A program made the position numbers and the translations under genes. Below the pieces are notes generated by a model. That model saw nothing but the letters and a program-made list of their open reading frames with translations. It ran no database searches and was not told where the DNA came from. This document shows positions 9,885-18,764 of a DNA stretch of 64,000 nt, one piece after another. Numbering within the stretch: position 1 is the stretch's first letter; each line of letters starts with the position of its first letter. The DNA lies in contig NZ_QHLX01000006.1 of NCBI RefSeq assembly GCF_004135675.1, positions 186,001 to 250,000 on the forward strand, read 5' to 3'. Source of the DNA: Marinitoga lauensis. Lineage in GTDB: Bacteria > Thermotogota > Thermotogae > Petrotogales > Petrotogaceae.

Positions 9885-10003
9885 CAAATGAGGCTAACGC
9901 CTCATTTGTTAAAATTTGATTCTGTTTGTTCGTCATCCAATGGTGTATCACAATGTATTAACGGCGCTATTTTTTCAAAAGACTTTTTTACTACATTATT
10001 TTT
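9797..10003. repeat. 207-bp direct repeat, left copy (target duplication of the IS)
   Basis: Identical by inspection to 11921-12127 (offset 2124). It contains the last 29 codons of the activase gene, a shared terminator hairpin, and an orphan copy of the 3' end of the ferredoxin gene (minus strand, 9902-10003). The boundaries coincide exactly with the IS ends. Confidence 0.92.
9881..9912. terminator. Bidirectional terminator (left copy)
   Basis: 14-bp perfect stem TTAACAAATGAGGC/GCCTCATTTGTTAA with TAAC loop. The activase stop codon lies in its left arm. Confidence 0.85.
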
Positions 10004-10109
10004 CCTGAGTTTGACAGTATTTATTTCAATAAAATTTGGAAAAGCTGTATTATTCTAAAAAACAGTTATTGTTAATTTTTTATTAAATACAAAAGTGTCA
10101 TTACACCCC

Positions 10110-11717
10110 CTAAATTTTATATTTTTCTTTGAATTCTGTATAAGGTGATATTATTTTTGGTACAGGGATATTTAATGTATTTAATATTCTTTGTCCTAAT
10201 TTATTTAAATTCATTCTCGCTACAAGATGTTGCTTTTGTGTTTTAAATTCAATGTATTCCATATTTTTAATAGCTTCTCTTATTTTTTCATGAGAGTATT
10301 CAACATTATTTTTTTCCAGTTCTAATTCTAGTGTTCTTTGAATTATGTAAGATATGAAACTCATTACAATATGTCCTTTTATTCTTTTTGGTGTCCAATG
10401 AAATACCGGTCTTGTTTCAAGATAATTTTTTAATGTTCTAAATGTTTCTTCTACTTTCCATAATGTATGATATTGTTCTAATATTTCTTTTGGAGATAGT
10501 TTTGTGTTTGTTATTATTCCATAGTATCCATCGTATTTTTCATCATTTTCTATTTTTTCTATGTCCAATATATAATTTTGTTTGTTCTGTTCTTTTAAAT
10601 ATTTTTTCGCTCCTCTTTTACTTTTTGAATCTATATTTCCTTCTTCTAACATTTTTTTCGCTTTTTCTATTAATCGTAGTCTATCTGCTCTGTCTTTTTT
10701 GGCTCTTTCTTCTGAATATATTATGAGTAATCTTTTATTTTCATATTCTACTTCTCTATATTTTATTCCTTTTGCTATTTCTATGAATTCTCCTTCAAAT
10801 ATATTTACTTTTTTTAACTGTTTTATTGATTTTCCTACTATGAATTCATAATTAGAATTTTCTACTACTTCTATATTTTTTTTACTCATCATTCCTCTAT
10901 CTGCTACTACTATTACTTTTCCTAATTGATATTCTTTTTTCATTTTTTCTATTGAATCTTTAAATGTATGCCCTTCAAATGTATTTCCTGCATATATATC
11001 AAAACTAACTGGCATTCTATCCTGATCTATTGACATCCCTAATACTATTTGTGATTCATTAAATTTCTTATCTTTTGAATATCCCATTTGTAATATTTCA
11101 TTTGTTTGTTGTGGTTCAAACGCTAATGTTGTTACATCGTAAAATACTAAATCTACCGTTGTATTAAACAAACTTATCCTTTGATTATACATATGTTTTT
11201 CTATCGACTCTTTATTATCTGCCAATATATCCAATGTTCTGTATAACCAGTGCAGCATTACATCTTTTTCTTCCAGGTCTTTTTCTTTTTTAACTTCCAC
11301 TTTGTTATATCCAAAATACTCTAAATTATTAAATATTCCCAATTTACTTTTCGGTTCTACTATTCTATTCATCACCATTATTTTTAGCATCTCTTCTGCA
11401 TTGTATTTTATTTCTTTATCCAGTCTTTCAAAATATCTTTTCATCTCATATCTTTCGAATATCTTATTTACTATTACTTTGGCTCCGTAATTCTTTTTAT
11501 CCGGTGCCTTTTTTATATCTTCTGTATCAATATAATTTTTTAAATCAAATATTTGTATGAGTTTATTTACTATATTTTTCGCTTCATTTTCGCTAAAAGA
11601 GTCAATCCTTCCTAAGTTTGCAACAGTTCTTTGCTTTATCTTACCATTTTCCCTATAACTTTCAACAATTCTTAAATATTCAACACCTTTGTTATTTTTA
11701 ACTACTCTCAAAAACAC
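10110..11717 (-). CDS. IS1634-family transposase
   Basis: About 535-aa DDE transposase. The N-terminus is the family-typical region (RVVKNNKGVEYLRIVES then KIKQRTVANLGRI). Catalytic-core landmarks are LVFYDVTTLAFE (first Asp region, about residue 190), VIVVADRGMMSK (second Asp, about residue 275) and YHTLWKVEETFRTLK (Glu of the Y-x2-R/W...E signature, about residue 430). GTG at 11715-11717 is preferred because AAGAGG lies 8 bases upstream; a GTG at 11726 overlaps that ribosome site. The gene is uninterrupted, unlike many host genes here, so it may be active. Confidence 0.9.
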   Translation of the reverse strand: MFLRVVKNNKGVEYLRIVESYRENGKIKQRTVANLGRIDSFSENEAKNIVNKLIQIFDLKNYIDTEDIKKAPDKKNYGAKVIVNKIFERYEMKRYFERLDKEIKYNAEEMLKIMVMNRIVEPKSKLGIFNNLEYFGYNKVEVKKEKDLEEKDVMLHWLYRTLDILADNKESIEKHMYNQRISLFNTTVDLVFYDVTTLAFEPQQTNEILQMGYSKDKKFNESQIVLGMSIDQDRMPVSFDIYAGNTFEGHTFKDSIEKMKKEYQLGKVIVVADRGMMSKKNIEVVENSNYEFIVGKSIKQLKKVNIFEGEFIEIAKGIKYREVEYENKRLLIIYSEERAKKDRADRLRLIEKAKKMLEEGNIDSKSKRGAKKYLKEQNKQNYILDIEKIENDEKYDGYYGIITNTKLSPKEILEQYHTLWKVEETFRTLKNYLETRPVFHWTPKRIKGHIVMSFISYIIQRTLELELEKNNVEYSHEKIREAIKNMEYIEFKTQKQHLVARMNLNKLGQRILNTLNIPVPKIISPYTEFKEKYKI

Positions 11718-11728
11718 AAAAATCACCT

Positions 11729-11782
11729 CTTGATTTCATAATACCATTACTTATTATACCACAAAAATATTATGAAATCAAG
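11729..11782 (-). promoter_or_regulatory. Transposase promoter inside an RBS-sequestering inverted repeat
   Basis: Minus-strand promoter TTGATT (11776-11781), 17-base spacer, TATAAT (11753-11758). A perfect 15-bp inverted repeat (arms 11729-11743 and 11768-11782, CTTGATTTCATAATA) surrounds the -10 box, and the inner end of the downstream arm abuts the transposase ribosome site. Transcripts started at this promoter lack the upstream arm; transcripts entering from outside contain both and would fold over the ribosome site. Confidence 0.7.
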
Positions 11783-11920
11783 AATATAACGCTATTGTTA
11801 AAAATATTTGTGTCACTACAAAAATTTTTCAACCCCCAATTTTCACCCTTTTCATCGTCGCAAACCCGCATTCTACCGTTTCGATTTTTCAAAAATCTTG
11901 AATTTGCTGTCAAACTCAGG

Positions 11921-12127
11921 TGTTAATTTGCTTTTATTAGATTATGAATCAGGAACAAGTGAGGTTAATATAGAAAATAGGTTAAAATTATTTCTCGAAA
12001 ATATTTAACAAATGAGGCTAACGCCTCATTTGTTAAAATTTGATTCTGTTTGTTCGTCATCCAATGGTGTATCACAATGTATTAACGGCGCTATTTTTTC
12101 AAAAGACTTTTTTACTACATTATTTTT
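11921..12127. repeat. 207-bp direct repeat, right copy (target duplication of the IS)
   Basis: Copy of 9797-10003. Here the ferredoxin gene end is the functional one, and the activase C-terminal codons (ending LKLFLENI) are an orphan fragment fused in frame to IS-derived codons, with no credible start. Confidence 0.92.
12005..12036. terminator. Bidirectional terminator (right copy)
   Basis: Same 14-bp hairpin as at 9881-9912. In this copy it ends the ferredoxin gene, whose stop codon (12026-12028) is inside the arm. Confidence 0.85.
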
Positions 12128-12448
12128 AGCTACTAACTTTTTCATTTCACTTACATCAGGGAAAGATATTGCACTGGTTGGGCAAAGATTTGCGCAAGTT
12201 TGACATCCAACCATACAATTATATGGTTGGGCTACTACAGGTTTTGATAACTTTTCATCCCAATCAAAAACCCTTCTTCCACATGTAATAAAACACAAAC
12301 CACATCCTGCACATTTATCATGATCAATAGATGGATACCAATTTATCTCTTTTCTATCAACTCCCCACCATGGAACTTTTGTTAAATCTTTCACTTCTCT
12401 ACCAAGGGCATCTTTACCTATTACAGGCATATTCATTGGTGACGACAT
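12026..12448 (-). CDS. Dicluster 4Fe-4S ferredoxin-like protein
   Basis: 140-aa soluble electron carrier. Two 4Fe-4S motifs are visible: CAGCGLCFITC near residue 48 and CMVGCQTCANLCP near residue 80. The N-terminal 45 residues (KVPWWGVDRKEINWYPSID) and a roughly 40-residue tail are extra to a minimal ferredoxin, which suggests a dedicated partner enzyme. Start ATG at 12446-12448 with GGAGG upstream. It precedes the sulfur-metabolism cluster but is transcribed on its own from the opposite strand to tusA; a role in sulfur reduction is a guess from context. Its 3' end was duplicated by the neighbouring IS. Confidence 0.8.
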   Translation of the reverse strand: MSSPMNMPVIGKDALGREVKDLTKVPWWGVDRKEINWYPSIDHDKCAGCGLCFITCGRRVFDWDEKLSKPVVAQPYNCMVGCQTCANLCPTSAISFPDVSEMKKLVAKNNVVKKSFEKIAPLIHCDTPLDDEQTESNFNK

Positions 12449-12558
12449 ATTACCACCTCCAAATGAAAATTTTCTCAATTCAATGCTATAACTTTTATAT
12501 GTATATATTTTTTCTTTCTATATACAATTTGGTTAAATATGCAAAATAAAATATATAT

Positions 12559-12585
12559 AAATGGTGCTAACAAATAGCACCATTT
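12559..12585 (-). terminator. Intrinsic terminator after the TDT carrier gene
   Basis: 11-bp stem AAATGGTGCTA/TAGCACCATTT with a 5-base loop, 14 bases beyond the stop of the minus-strand gene at 12599. Confidence 0.8.
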
Positions 12586-12598
12586 TTATATTCCAATA

Positions 12599-13609
12599 TC
12601 ATTGTTTTTTTCTAAATACAAAAATTGTTACGTTTATAAATGTTATTAACCATATAAAAGCCAAAAGAAAATATAATCCAAATCCTATATAATCTATTAA
12701 TTTTATTTTAAACATCATTGAAATACTATGTGTTGATGCGACATATGCTCCCAATGGGAAAATAAATGCAAACCAGGATAATGTAAATGGTATTTTCATT
12801 CTTTTAATATAATGCAAAGTAAGAGAAATTGCCATAATTAACCACCATATTCCAAAACCCCAGAATATAAATCCAAAAATAAAAAATGGTTCTTTCACAG
12901 TTATAAATGGTGAAAATTTTACCAGATTTATCAATGCAATTGTGCCAGCACCTATTGGCCCTAAATTAACCCATACAGTTGGAGACATAACATTTGGTAA
13001 TGGATGATGCAAAATAAATCTATACATTGAAATAGCTGATAATATAATAAATAAGAAAAATCCTGCTCCTAATCCAAAATAATTCAATAATATAATAAAC
13101 TCTTTAAAAATTCCAGAATACATATTAATAAACACACTACCAGAAACCGGAATTACTATTAATGCAACAGGAGGAATAAACCATGCGGGACTAATATGAT
13201 CTAATTGTACATGCGATTCTTTAAACATTACATAAGGTGTTAAAATACTAAAAAATATAGTTAATATGCTACCTATGAACCAATAAGCAAAAGAGGTTGT
13301 TAAATTATTAAACAAAACCTGATATGTGGCTGATATAACTATCATCGCAGCACCTATTGTTACATAAAAATTTGATAATACAGGATGGTATAAATCTTTT
13401 ATCGCTTCTTTTGTATGCATAAACCATCTTAAAGTCCATGGAATTAAAAATACATAAAACAAAATCAAATTAAGATAAAATAAAACATATGAAAAACTTT
13501 TTAAAAATGGCATATATGATGAATATAAAAAACTTGATAAAGCAAAAATACCTGTTCCCATAATACCTGCAAACCATGATGGTGCAAATCTTTTAATTCT
13601 TTCTTCCAT
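12599..13609 (-). CDS. TDT/SLAC1-family anion transporter
   Basis: 336-aa membrane protein with about ten helices, of the tellurite-resistance/dicarboxylate transporter family (relatives: TehA, Mae1, the yeast sulfite pump Ssu1, plant SLAC1). The N-terminal family signature FAPSWFAGIMGTGIFAL is clear, as are PAWFIPPVALIVIP and the C-terminal WFAFIFPLGAYVAST. Start ATG behind AGGAGG. It is divergent from the tusA-yeeE-dsrEFH genes, so export of sulfite or another sulfur anion is plausible, but C4-dicarboxylate transport cannot be excluded. Confidence 0.75.
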   Translation of the reverse strand: MEERIKRFAPSWFAGIMGTGIFALSSFLYSSYMPFLKSFSYVLFYLNLILFYVFLIPWTLRWFMHTKEAIKDLYHPVLSNFYVTIGAAMIVISATYQVLFNNLTTSFAYWFIGSILTIFFSILTPYVMFKESHVQLDHISPAWFIPPVALIVIPVSGSVFINMYSGIFKEFIILLNYFGLGAGFFLFIILSAISMYRFILHHPLPNVMSPTVWVNLGPIGAGTIALINLVKFSPFITVKEPFFIFGFIFWGFGIWWLIMAISLTLHYIKRMKIPFTLSWFAFIFPLGAYVASTHSISMMFKIKLIDYIGFGLYFLLAFIWLITFINVTIFVFRKKQ

Positions 13610-13916
13610 TTTTCTACCTCCTTATTGTATTTTTTTACAAAAATCATTATAATATTTTTTAGTTTAAATTTCTTTACTTTGTTATATTTTTTATATTACC
13701 AAAAATGCATATATACCTTGAATAATATATAAGCGAATATTTTTTCACTTATTATTAGTGCATTTTATTCTTTTTTATTTTTCTTATTTACCAAATTTTA
13801 ATATTATAGAAATTTATAATTAATTTTAACATTTTATAATGAAAGTGAATTTAATCACCTGAATAAAGTTTTTGTTTTAAAGTGAATAAAATCACATTTA
13901 TAAGGAGGGATTTTTT
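13610..13916. promoter_or_regulatory. Divergent control region of the sulfur cluster with paired GTGAAT-N4-ATCAC sites
   Basis: 307 bases without a gene. A -10 TATAAT lies at 13835-13840 on the plus strand. It is followed by two similar inverted repeats, GTGAATTTAATCAC (13845-13858) and GTGAATAAAATCAC (13882-13895), 37 bases apart and ending just before the tusA ribosome site. A third palindrome of opposite polarity, CACTTATTATTAGTG, is at 13746-13760. These are candidate operators; the HTH-TusA protein at 17674 is a likely candidate binder. Confidence 0.5.
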
Positions 13917-14156
13917 ATGGGTAAATATGAAGTTACAAAAAGTATTGATGTTAGAGGTGAGGTTTGTCCAGTTCCTGACGTTGAAGCAAAAAGGGCTGTA
14001 AAAAAAATGAAACCTGGTGAAATTTTAGAAGTTTGGATTGATTATCCAATGTCCAAAGAAAGAATTCCTGAAGGTATGAAAAAAATGGGACATGAAGTTT
14101 TAGAAATAGAAGAAGTTGGAAACAGCGAATGGAAAATTTATATCAAAGTAAAATAA
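13917..14156 (+). CDS. tusA: TusA-family sulfur carrier
   Basis: 79-aa TusA/SirA fold protein. Its single Cys lies in the family motif CPVP (about residue 17, RGEVCPVPDVEAKRAV), where a persulfide is carried. The C-terminal half has the conserved MSKERIPEGMKKMGHEV segment. Start ATG follows AAGGAGGG. It is 23 bases upstream of a YeeE/YedE-type transporter, the TsuB-TsuA pairing known for thiosulfate uptake, and followed by dsrEFH-like genes. It is strikingly similar to the C-terminal domain of the regulator at 17674-18264. Role in passing sulfur from import to DsrE is inferred. Confidence 0.88.
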   Translation: MGKYEVTKSIDVRGEVCPVPDVEAKRAVKKMKPGEILEVWIDYPMSKERIPEGMKKMGHEVLEIEEVGNSEWKIYIKVK

Positions 14157-14179
14157 TACCCTGAAACGAGGTGAATATT

Positions 14180-15172
14180 ATGGCTTTGACAGGCATCATT
14201 TTTGGAATATTTTTTGGTATAGTTTTACAAAGAGGTAGAATTTGTTTCAATTCTGCATTTAGAGATGTTATGCTTTTTAAAGATAATTATTTAATGAAAT
14301 TTGCTGCCTTAGTAATAGCCTTGCAAACTTTAACTTTTCTATTATTTGCACAGTTTGGATGGATTACTTTGAATCCAAAACCTTTAAATTGGGTAGGTAA
14401 TATTATTGGTGGATATATATTTGGATTAGGAATGGTTTTAGCTGGTGGTTGTGCTTCCGGTGTTACATATAGATCAGGTGAAGGTATGACTACTGCATGG
14501 TTTGCCGCTATGTTCTATGGTTTAACAGCTTATGCTACAAAAGCAGGAGCATTCAAACCATGGTTGGACTGGATTTCAAAATTTAATGTAAAGGTGGAAT
14601 ATTCAACACCTATTTATGCCTCAAATTCAGGTCCAACATTACCAAGTGTCTTACATCTTAATCCTTGGATTGTTGGAATATTATTTTCCGCATTATTACT
14701 ATGGTATACATTTGGAACAAAAACTACAGAGAGACATTCCAAAATGGGAATGAAAACTGCTGCAATAATATTGGCAATTTTAGCTCCTATTGCATGGATG
14801 TCAAGTGCTGCAAGTGGGAGAAATTATGGTTTTGGTATTACTGGTGGATGGATCAGCTTATTTAAAGGATTTCTTGCCGGTGCTTCAGTAAATTGGGAAG
14901 GGTGGCTGATAGTTGGAATTATTATTGGAGCTATGATTTCAGCAAAAATATCCGGAGAATTTAAATTAAGAATGCCTAGAAATCCTTTCACTTATTTACA
15001 GGTCATGATAGGTGGTATCTTAATGGGATTAGGCGCTGTTACAGCTGGCGGATGTAATATCGGGCACTTTTTTACCGGTGTTCCTCAAATGGCTATAGGA
15101 TCAATTTTAGCTTCAATATTCTTTATTTTAGGAAATTGGTCTATGGCATGGTTATTGTACGGTAGAGATTAA
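14180..15172 (+). CDS. YeeE/YedE-family sulfur (thiosulfate) transporter
   Basis: 330-aa membrane protein with about nine helices. The family cysteines are present in three conserved loops: RGRICFNSAFRD (about residue 20), GGCASGVTYRSGEG (about residue 91) and GGCNIGHFFTG (about residue 290). In characterised TsuA proteins such cysteines pass thiosulfate across the membrane. ATG at 14180 is chosen over a GTG at 14171 because GAGGTG just upstream is the ribosome site. It sits between tusA and dsrE-like genes in one operon, so thiosulfate or another sulfane sulfur source is the probable substrate. Confidence 0.83.
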   Translation: MALTGIIFGIFFGIVLQRGRICFNSAFRDVMLFKDNYLMKFAALVIALQTLTFLLFAQFGWITLNPKPLNWVGNIIGGYIFGLGMVLAGGCASGVTYRSGEGMTTAWFAAMFYGLTAYATKAGAFKPWLDWISKFNVKVEYSTPIYASNSGPTLPSVLHLNPWIVGILFSALLLWYTFGTKTTERHSKMGMKTAAIILAILAPIAWMSSAASGRNYGFGITGGWISLFKGFLAGASVNWEGWLIVGIIIGAMISAKISGEFKLRMPRNPFTYLQVMIGGILMGLGAVTAGGCNIGHFFTGVPQMAIGSILASIFFILGNWSMAWLLYGRD

Positions 15173-15185
15173 GGAGGGTTATACT

Positions 15186-15539
15186 ATGAAAATTGCAATT
15201 CAGGTTATGGTACAACCATATACTTATCAGGACATAGATACTGCTGCAAAACTTGCACATGCAGCTTTAGATAAAGGACATGAGGTTACAATATTTTTAT
15301 TTTGTGATGCAGCAATTGCTTCTAACAAACAAATAAAACCCGTTAGATCAGATAGAAAAATACCTGATTTATTGAAAGAAGTTATTGATAGAGGTGGAAA
15401 AGTGGAGATATGCGGCATTTGTATGGATTACAGAGGAATTACAACTGATATGATCGTTGAGGGGTCAAACCCCAGTGGATTACCAGAACTTGCCGCATTA
15501 ATATATGAAAGCGATAGATTTATTAGCTTAATGGCGTGA
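15186..15539 (+). CDS. DsrE/TusD-like sulfurtransferase subunit
   Basis: 117-aa protein of the DsrE fold. The conserved active Cys region is CGICMDYRG (about residue 78), matching the sulfur-accepting Cys of TusD/DsrE. The N-terminus MKIAIQVMVQPYTYQD is the first beta strand of the fold. Preceded by AAGGAGGG. It is the first of three consecutive DsrE-, DsrF- and DsrH-like genes, which in known systems form a hexameric sulfur relay receiving persulfide from TusA. Confidence 0.82.
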   Translation: MKIAIQVMVQPYTYQDIDTAAKLAHAALDKGHEVTIFLFCDAAIASNKQIKPVRSDRKIPDLLKEVIDRGGKVEICGICMDYRGITTDMIVEGSNPSGLPELAALIYESDRFISLMA

Positions 15540-15550
15540 GGTGAGAATAT

Positions 15551-15907
15551 ATGGAAAAAAAAGTTTTATTTGTCGTTTATCAATCTCCAGTAGGTTCAAT
15601 ATGGGTAAATGAAGGATTCAGAACTGCATTTGGTATGTATGGAGAAGATATTGAGCCTGCTGTATTATTAATGGAAAGTGCTTCTGTTGCTCTATCAAAA
15701 AATACATCTCCTGAATCTTTAGGATTATTACCAGTAAAAATTGTTCAAAGATTTATAAAGCGTTATGAAACTCCTGTATATGCAATAAAAGAAGATATCA
15801 ATAAGTATAATGTGAAAAATATTGACGAAAACTTTAATGCTGAAATTATAAATAAAGATTCATTATCAGATTTTTTCCACAAGTTTGATTATGTTATTTT
15901 CATGTGA
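15551..15907 (+). CDS. DsrF/TusC-like subunit
   Basis: 118-aa DsrE-fold protein with the TusC/DsrF N-terminal pattern KKVLFVVYQSPVGSIWVNEG and a following dimer-type helix. It contains no Cys, as expected for the structural rather than catalytic chain. Preceded by GAGGTGAG and separated by 11 bases from the DsrE-like gene. Assignment rests on fold pattern and order. Confidence 0.75.
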   Translation: MEKKVLFVVYQSPVGSIWVNEGFRTAFGMYGEDIEPAVLLMESASVALSKNTSPESLGLLPVKIVQRFIKRYETPVYAIKEDINKYNVKNIDENFNAEIINKDSLSDFFHKFDYVIFM

Positions 15908-15916
15908 GGTGAAACT

Positions 15917-16186
15917 ATGGCTTTAATATTAATAAAATTTGGTATTGATCACCCTATAGAAAAACTTAAGATTAAAAGTGCAAAAAAAGAAGATTCTGTT
16001 GTGTTTATTCAAGATGGAATTTATTGGAATTTTGAAAACCTATCTGAATTAACCACAGGAAAAACTTATTTAATAAAAGAAGATTTTTTTGCACGTGGAT
16101 ATACCGAAGAAGAGGCAAATACAAATTTAATAAATTACCATGAATTTATAGATTTGATAGAAAAAGAATCTAAATTTATTGGATAA
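15917..16186 (+). CDS. DsrH/TusB-like subunit
   Basis: 89-aa protein in the position and size of DsrH/TusB. The patterns DSVVFIQDGIYW and GKTYLIKEDFFARG match the DsrH strand-helix arrangement. The usual DsrH Cys is absent. GAGGTGAAACT precedes the ATG. As third gene of the DsrEFH set it probably completes the complex; the lack of Cys means it may be structural only. Confidence 0.7.
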   Translation: MALILIKFGIDHPIEKLKIKSAKKEDSVVFIQDGIYWNFENLSELTTGKTYLIKEDFFARGYTEEEANTNLINYHEFIDLIEKESKFIG

Positions 16187-16220
16187 AGGGGAGTTTTCTC
16201 CCTCCTTTTTAAATCATTTA

Positions 16221-16255
16221 ACCTTTTTGTAAAAGAAAATTGCTGTACAAAAGGT
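16221..16255. repeat. Inverted repeat upstream of the flavoprotein gene
   Basis: ACCTTTTTGTA and TACAAAAGGT form a bulged stem in the gap between the dsrH-like gene and the flavoprotein gene; a weak GGGAG/CTCCC hairpin followed by T-run lies just before (about 16189-16210) and may be a partial terminator. Confidence 0.35.
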
Positions 16256-16257
16256 AA

Positions 16258-17641
<1,384 letters not shown>

Positions 17642-17655
17642 AAATTCATTATAAT

Positions 17656-17694
17656 AAAAAACTCAGGAAGATTTCAACCTTTCCTGAGTTTTTT
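17656..17694. terminator. Bidirectional terminator between the flavoprotein and HTH-TusA genes
   Basis: 14-bp stem AAAAAACTCAGGAA/TTCCTGAGTTTTTT with an 11-base loop. It overlaps the stop of the minus-strand regulator gene (17674). Confidence 0.85.
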
Positions 17695-18264
17695 TGCTCT
17701 TTTGATATATAATTTAGTTTCTCCTGGAATTTCATTAATCTTTCCTAATAATGTATGTCCTTCTTTAGCAATTGAAATAGGAATTCTTTCAGCTGAAAGT
17801 GGGTAATCCACTATTACTAAAAGAATTTGCCCTTTTTTCATATTTTTCAATACTTTTCTTGCTTTTATATCAGGAACTGGACATATTTCTCCTCTCATAT
17901 CTAAAATCATATCAGGTTCAATATCTAAAGAATTTTGATCTAATAAGCATTTCTCCATTTCTGTACAATCTATAATCTTATTTCCTTTTATTTCAGAAAT
18001 AAAATCAATAGCATTCTCTATTATATGAAATATTTTAGTCGAAGAAAAATCAAAAAATTCTATTCCATTCCTTCTTTCAGATTTCAAAATACCCAGTTTT
18101 TTCATATGAAGTAAATGTCTATATATTGTAGATATATCATAATTTAATTTTCTAGCAATTTCTGAAGCAGTTAGATAATTATCAAAAATAGCCATTAGAA
18201 TTTCCAATCTTGTTTGGTTTGAAAGCACTTTAAAAAGATCCTGTAATGATATGTTTTTTTTCAT
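17674..18264 (-). CDS. HTH-TusA fusion: ArsR-like regulator with C-terminal sulfur-carrier domain
   Basis: 196 aa. Residues 1-90 form an ArsR-type winged helix (LSNQTRLEILMAIF, then YDISTIYRHLLHMKKLGIL). Residues about 117-190 are a complete TusA domain with the CPVP motif (MRGEICPVPDIKARKV; YPLSAERIP), closely resembling the free TusA at 13917. A linker carries two more cysteines (CTEMEKC). The obvious idea is a repressor whose DNA binding responds to persulfide on the TusA domain or to the linker cysteines; no function is established here. It is second in an operon with another ArsR-like gene and convergent with the sulfur operon. Confidence 0.82.
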   Translation of the reverse strand: MKKNISLQDLFKVLSNQTRLEILMAIFDNYLTASEIARKLNYDISTIYRHLLHMKKLGILKSERRNGIEFFDFSSTKIFHIIENAIDFISEIKGNKIIDCTEMEKCLLDQNSLDIEPDMILDMRGEICPVPDIKARKVLKNMKKGQILLVIVDYPLSAERIPISIAKEGHTLLGKINEIPGETKLYIKRAKKLRKG

Positions 18265-18278
18265 TATTTCACCTTACT

Positions 18279-18533
18279 TTACAGCTTTTCTGCTTCTTTT
18301 ATTAACTCCATTACTTTTCTGGATGAAATCGAAAGTATTTTTGAGGTCCCTGTCTTTCTTCTTTCACAATTCCAACTTTTTTAGCATGTTAAGATGTCGG
18401 GATAAGGTACTTACATCTAAAGGAAAATCTTTTTGTAACTCGCATAAACAAACACCTTTATTTTTTGCAATAGTTTTTACTATTTCAACTCTCCACTTAC
18501 ATCCAGAGCTTTAAATACTTTATAAGCTTCCAT
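18279..18533 (-). CDS. Short ArsR-family regulator with CLC motif (three frameshifts)
   Basis: About 85 aa after repair. It starts with the ATG at 18531-18533 behind GGAGG (MEAYKVFKALD). The next segment reads RVEIVKTIAKNKGVCLCELQ and STLSRHLNMLKK, the winged-helix core with a CLC pair where arsenic/cadmium-type ArsR proteins bind ligand, and where sulfur sensors also carry cysteines. The last part reads VGIVKEERQGPQKYFRFHPE. Frame breaks are near 18491, 18380 and 18311. It lies 14 bases upstream of the HTH-TusA gene, so the two regulators are probably co-expressed. Confidence 0.6.
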
Positions 18534-18714
18534 AATCAGTCCTCCAAAAACTATTTTTTATATTATATCATTTTTTTATAACATAAGATAAAAATTGTTA
18601 TGATATATCGTTATTTGCTTAAATATGCATATTTTAATATATTATGATTTTTCACTATAATTATCCTTAATCGTTTCTTAATACTTTTATTCTATGAATA
18701 TACATAATTTTTTC

Positions 18715-18744
18715 TTGGAATTTTAAAAATTAAAGGAGTATAAT
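18715..18744 (+). promoter_or_regulatory. Promoter of the V/A-type ATPase operon
   Basis: TTGGAA (18715-18720), 18-base spacer, TATAAT (18739-18744), 20 bases before the first gene. The rest of 18534-18764 is AT-rich divergent spacer; a minus-strand TATAAT for the regulator operon lies near 18560. Confidence 0.6.
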
Positions 18745-18764
18745 CTTACACAGGAGGTGGTAAA

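Larger units (their letters stand above)
10004..11920 (-). mobile_element. IS1634-type insertion sequence, complete
   Basis: A 1917-bp element ending in perfect 14-bp inverted repeats (CCTGAGTTTGACAG at 10004-10017; its complement at 11907-11920). It encodes one IS4-superfamily transposase of the IS1634 group on the minus strand. It is flanked by 207-bp direct repeats. IS1634 of Mycoplasma mycoides is known for very long, variable target duplications, so this is interpreted as the target-site duplication. The insertion lies between convergent genes and leaves a full copy of both 3' ends. Confidence 0.9.

Noticed and set aside
11808..12008. Small plus-strand reading frame ending like the activase
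   Set aside because: It is the duplicated tail of the activase gene fused to IS-end codons, without a ribosome site or promoter.
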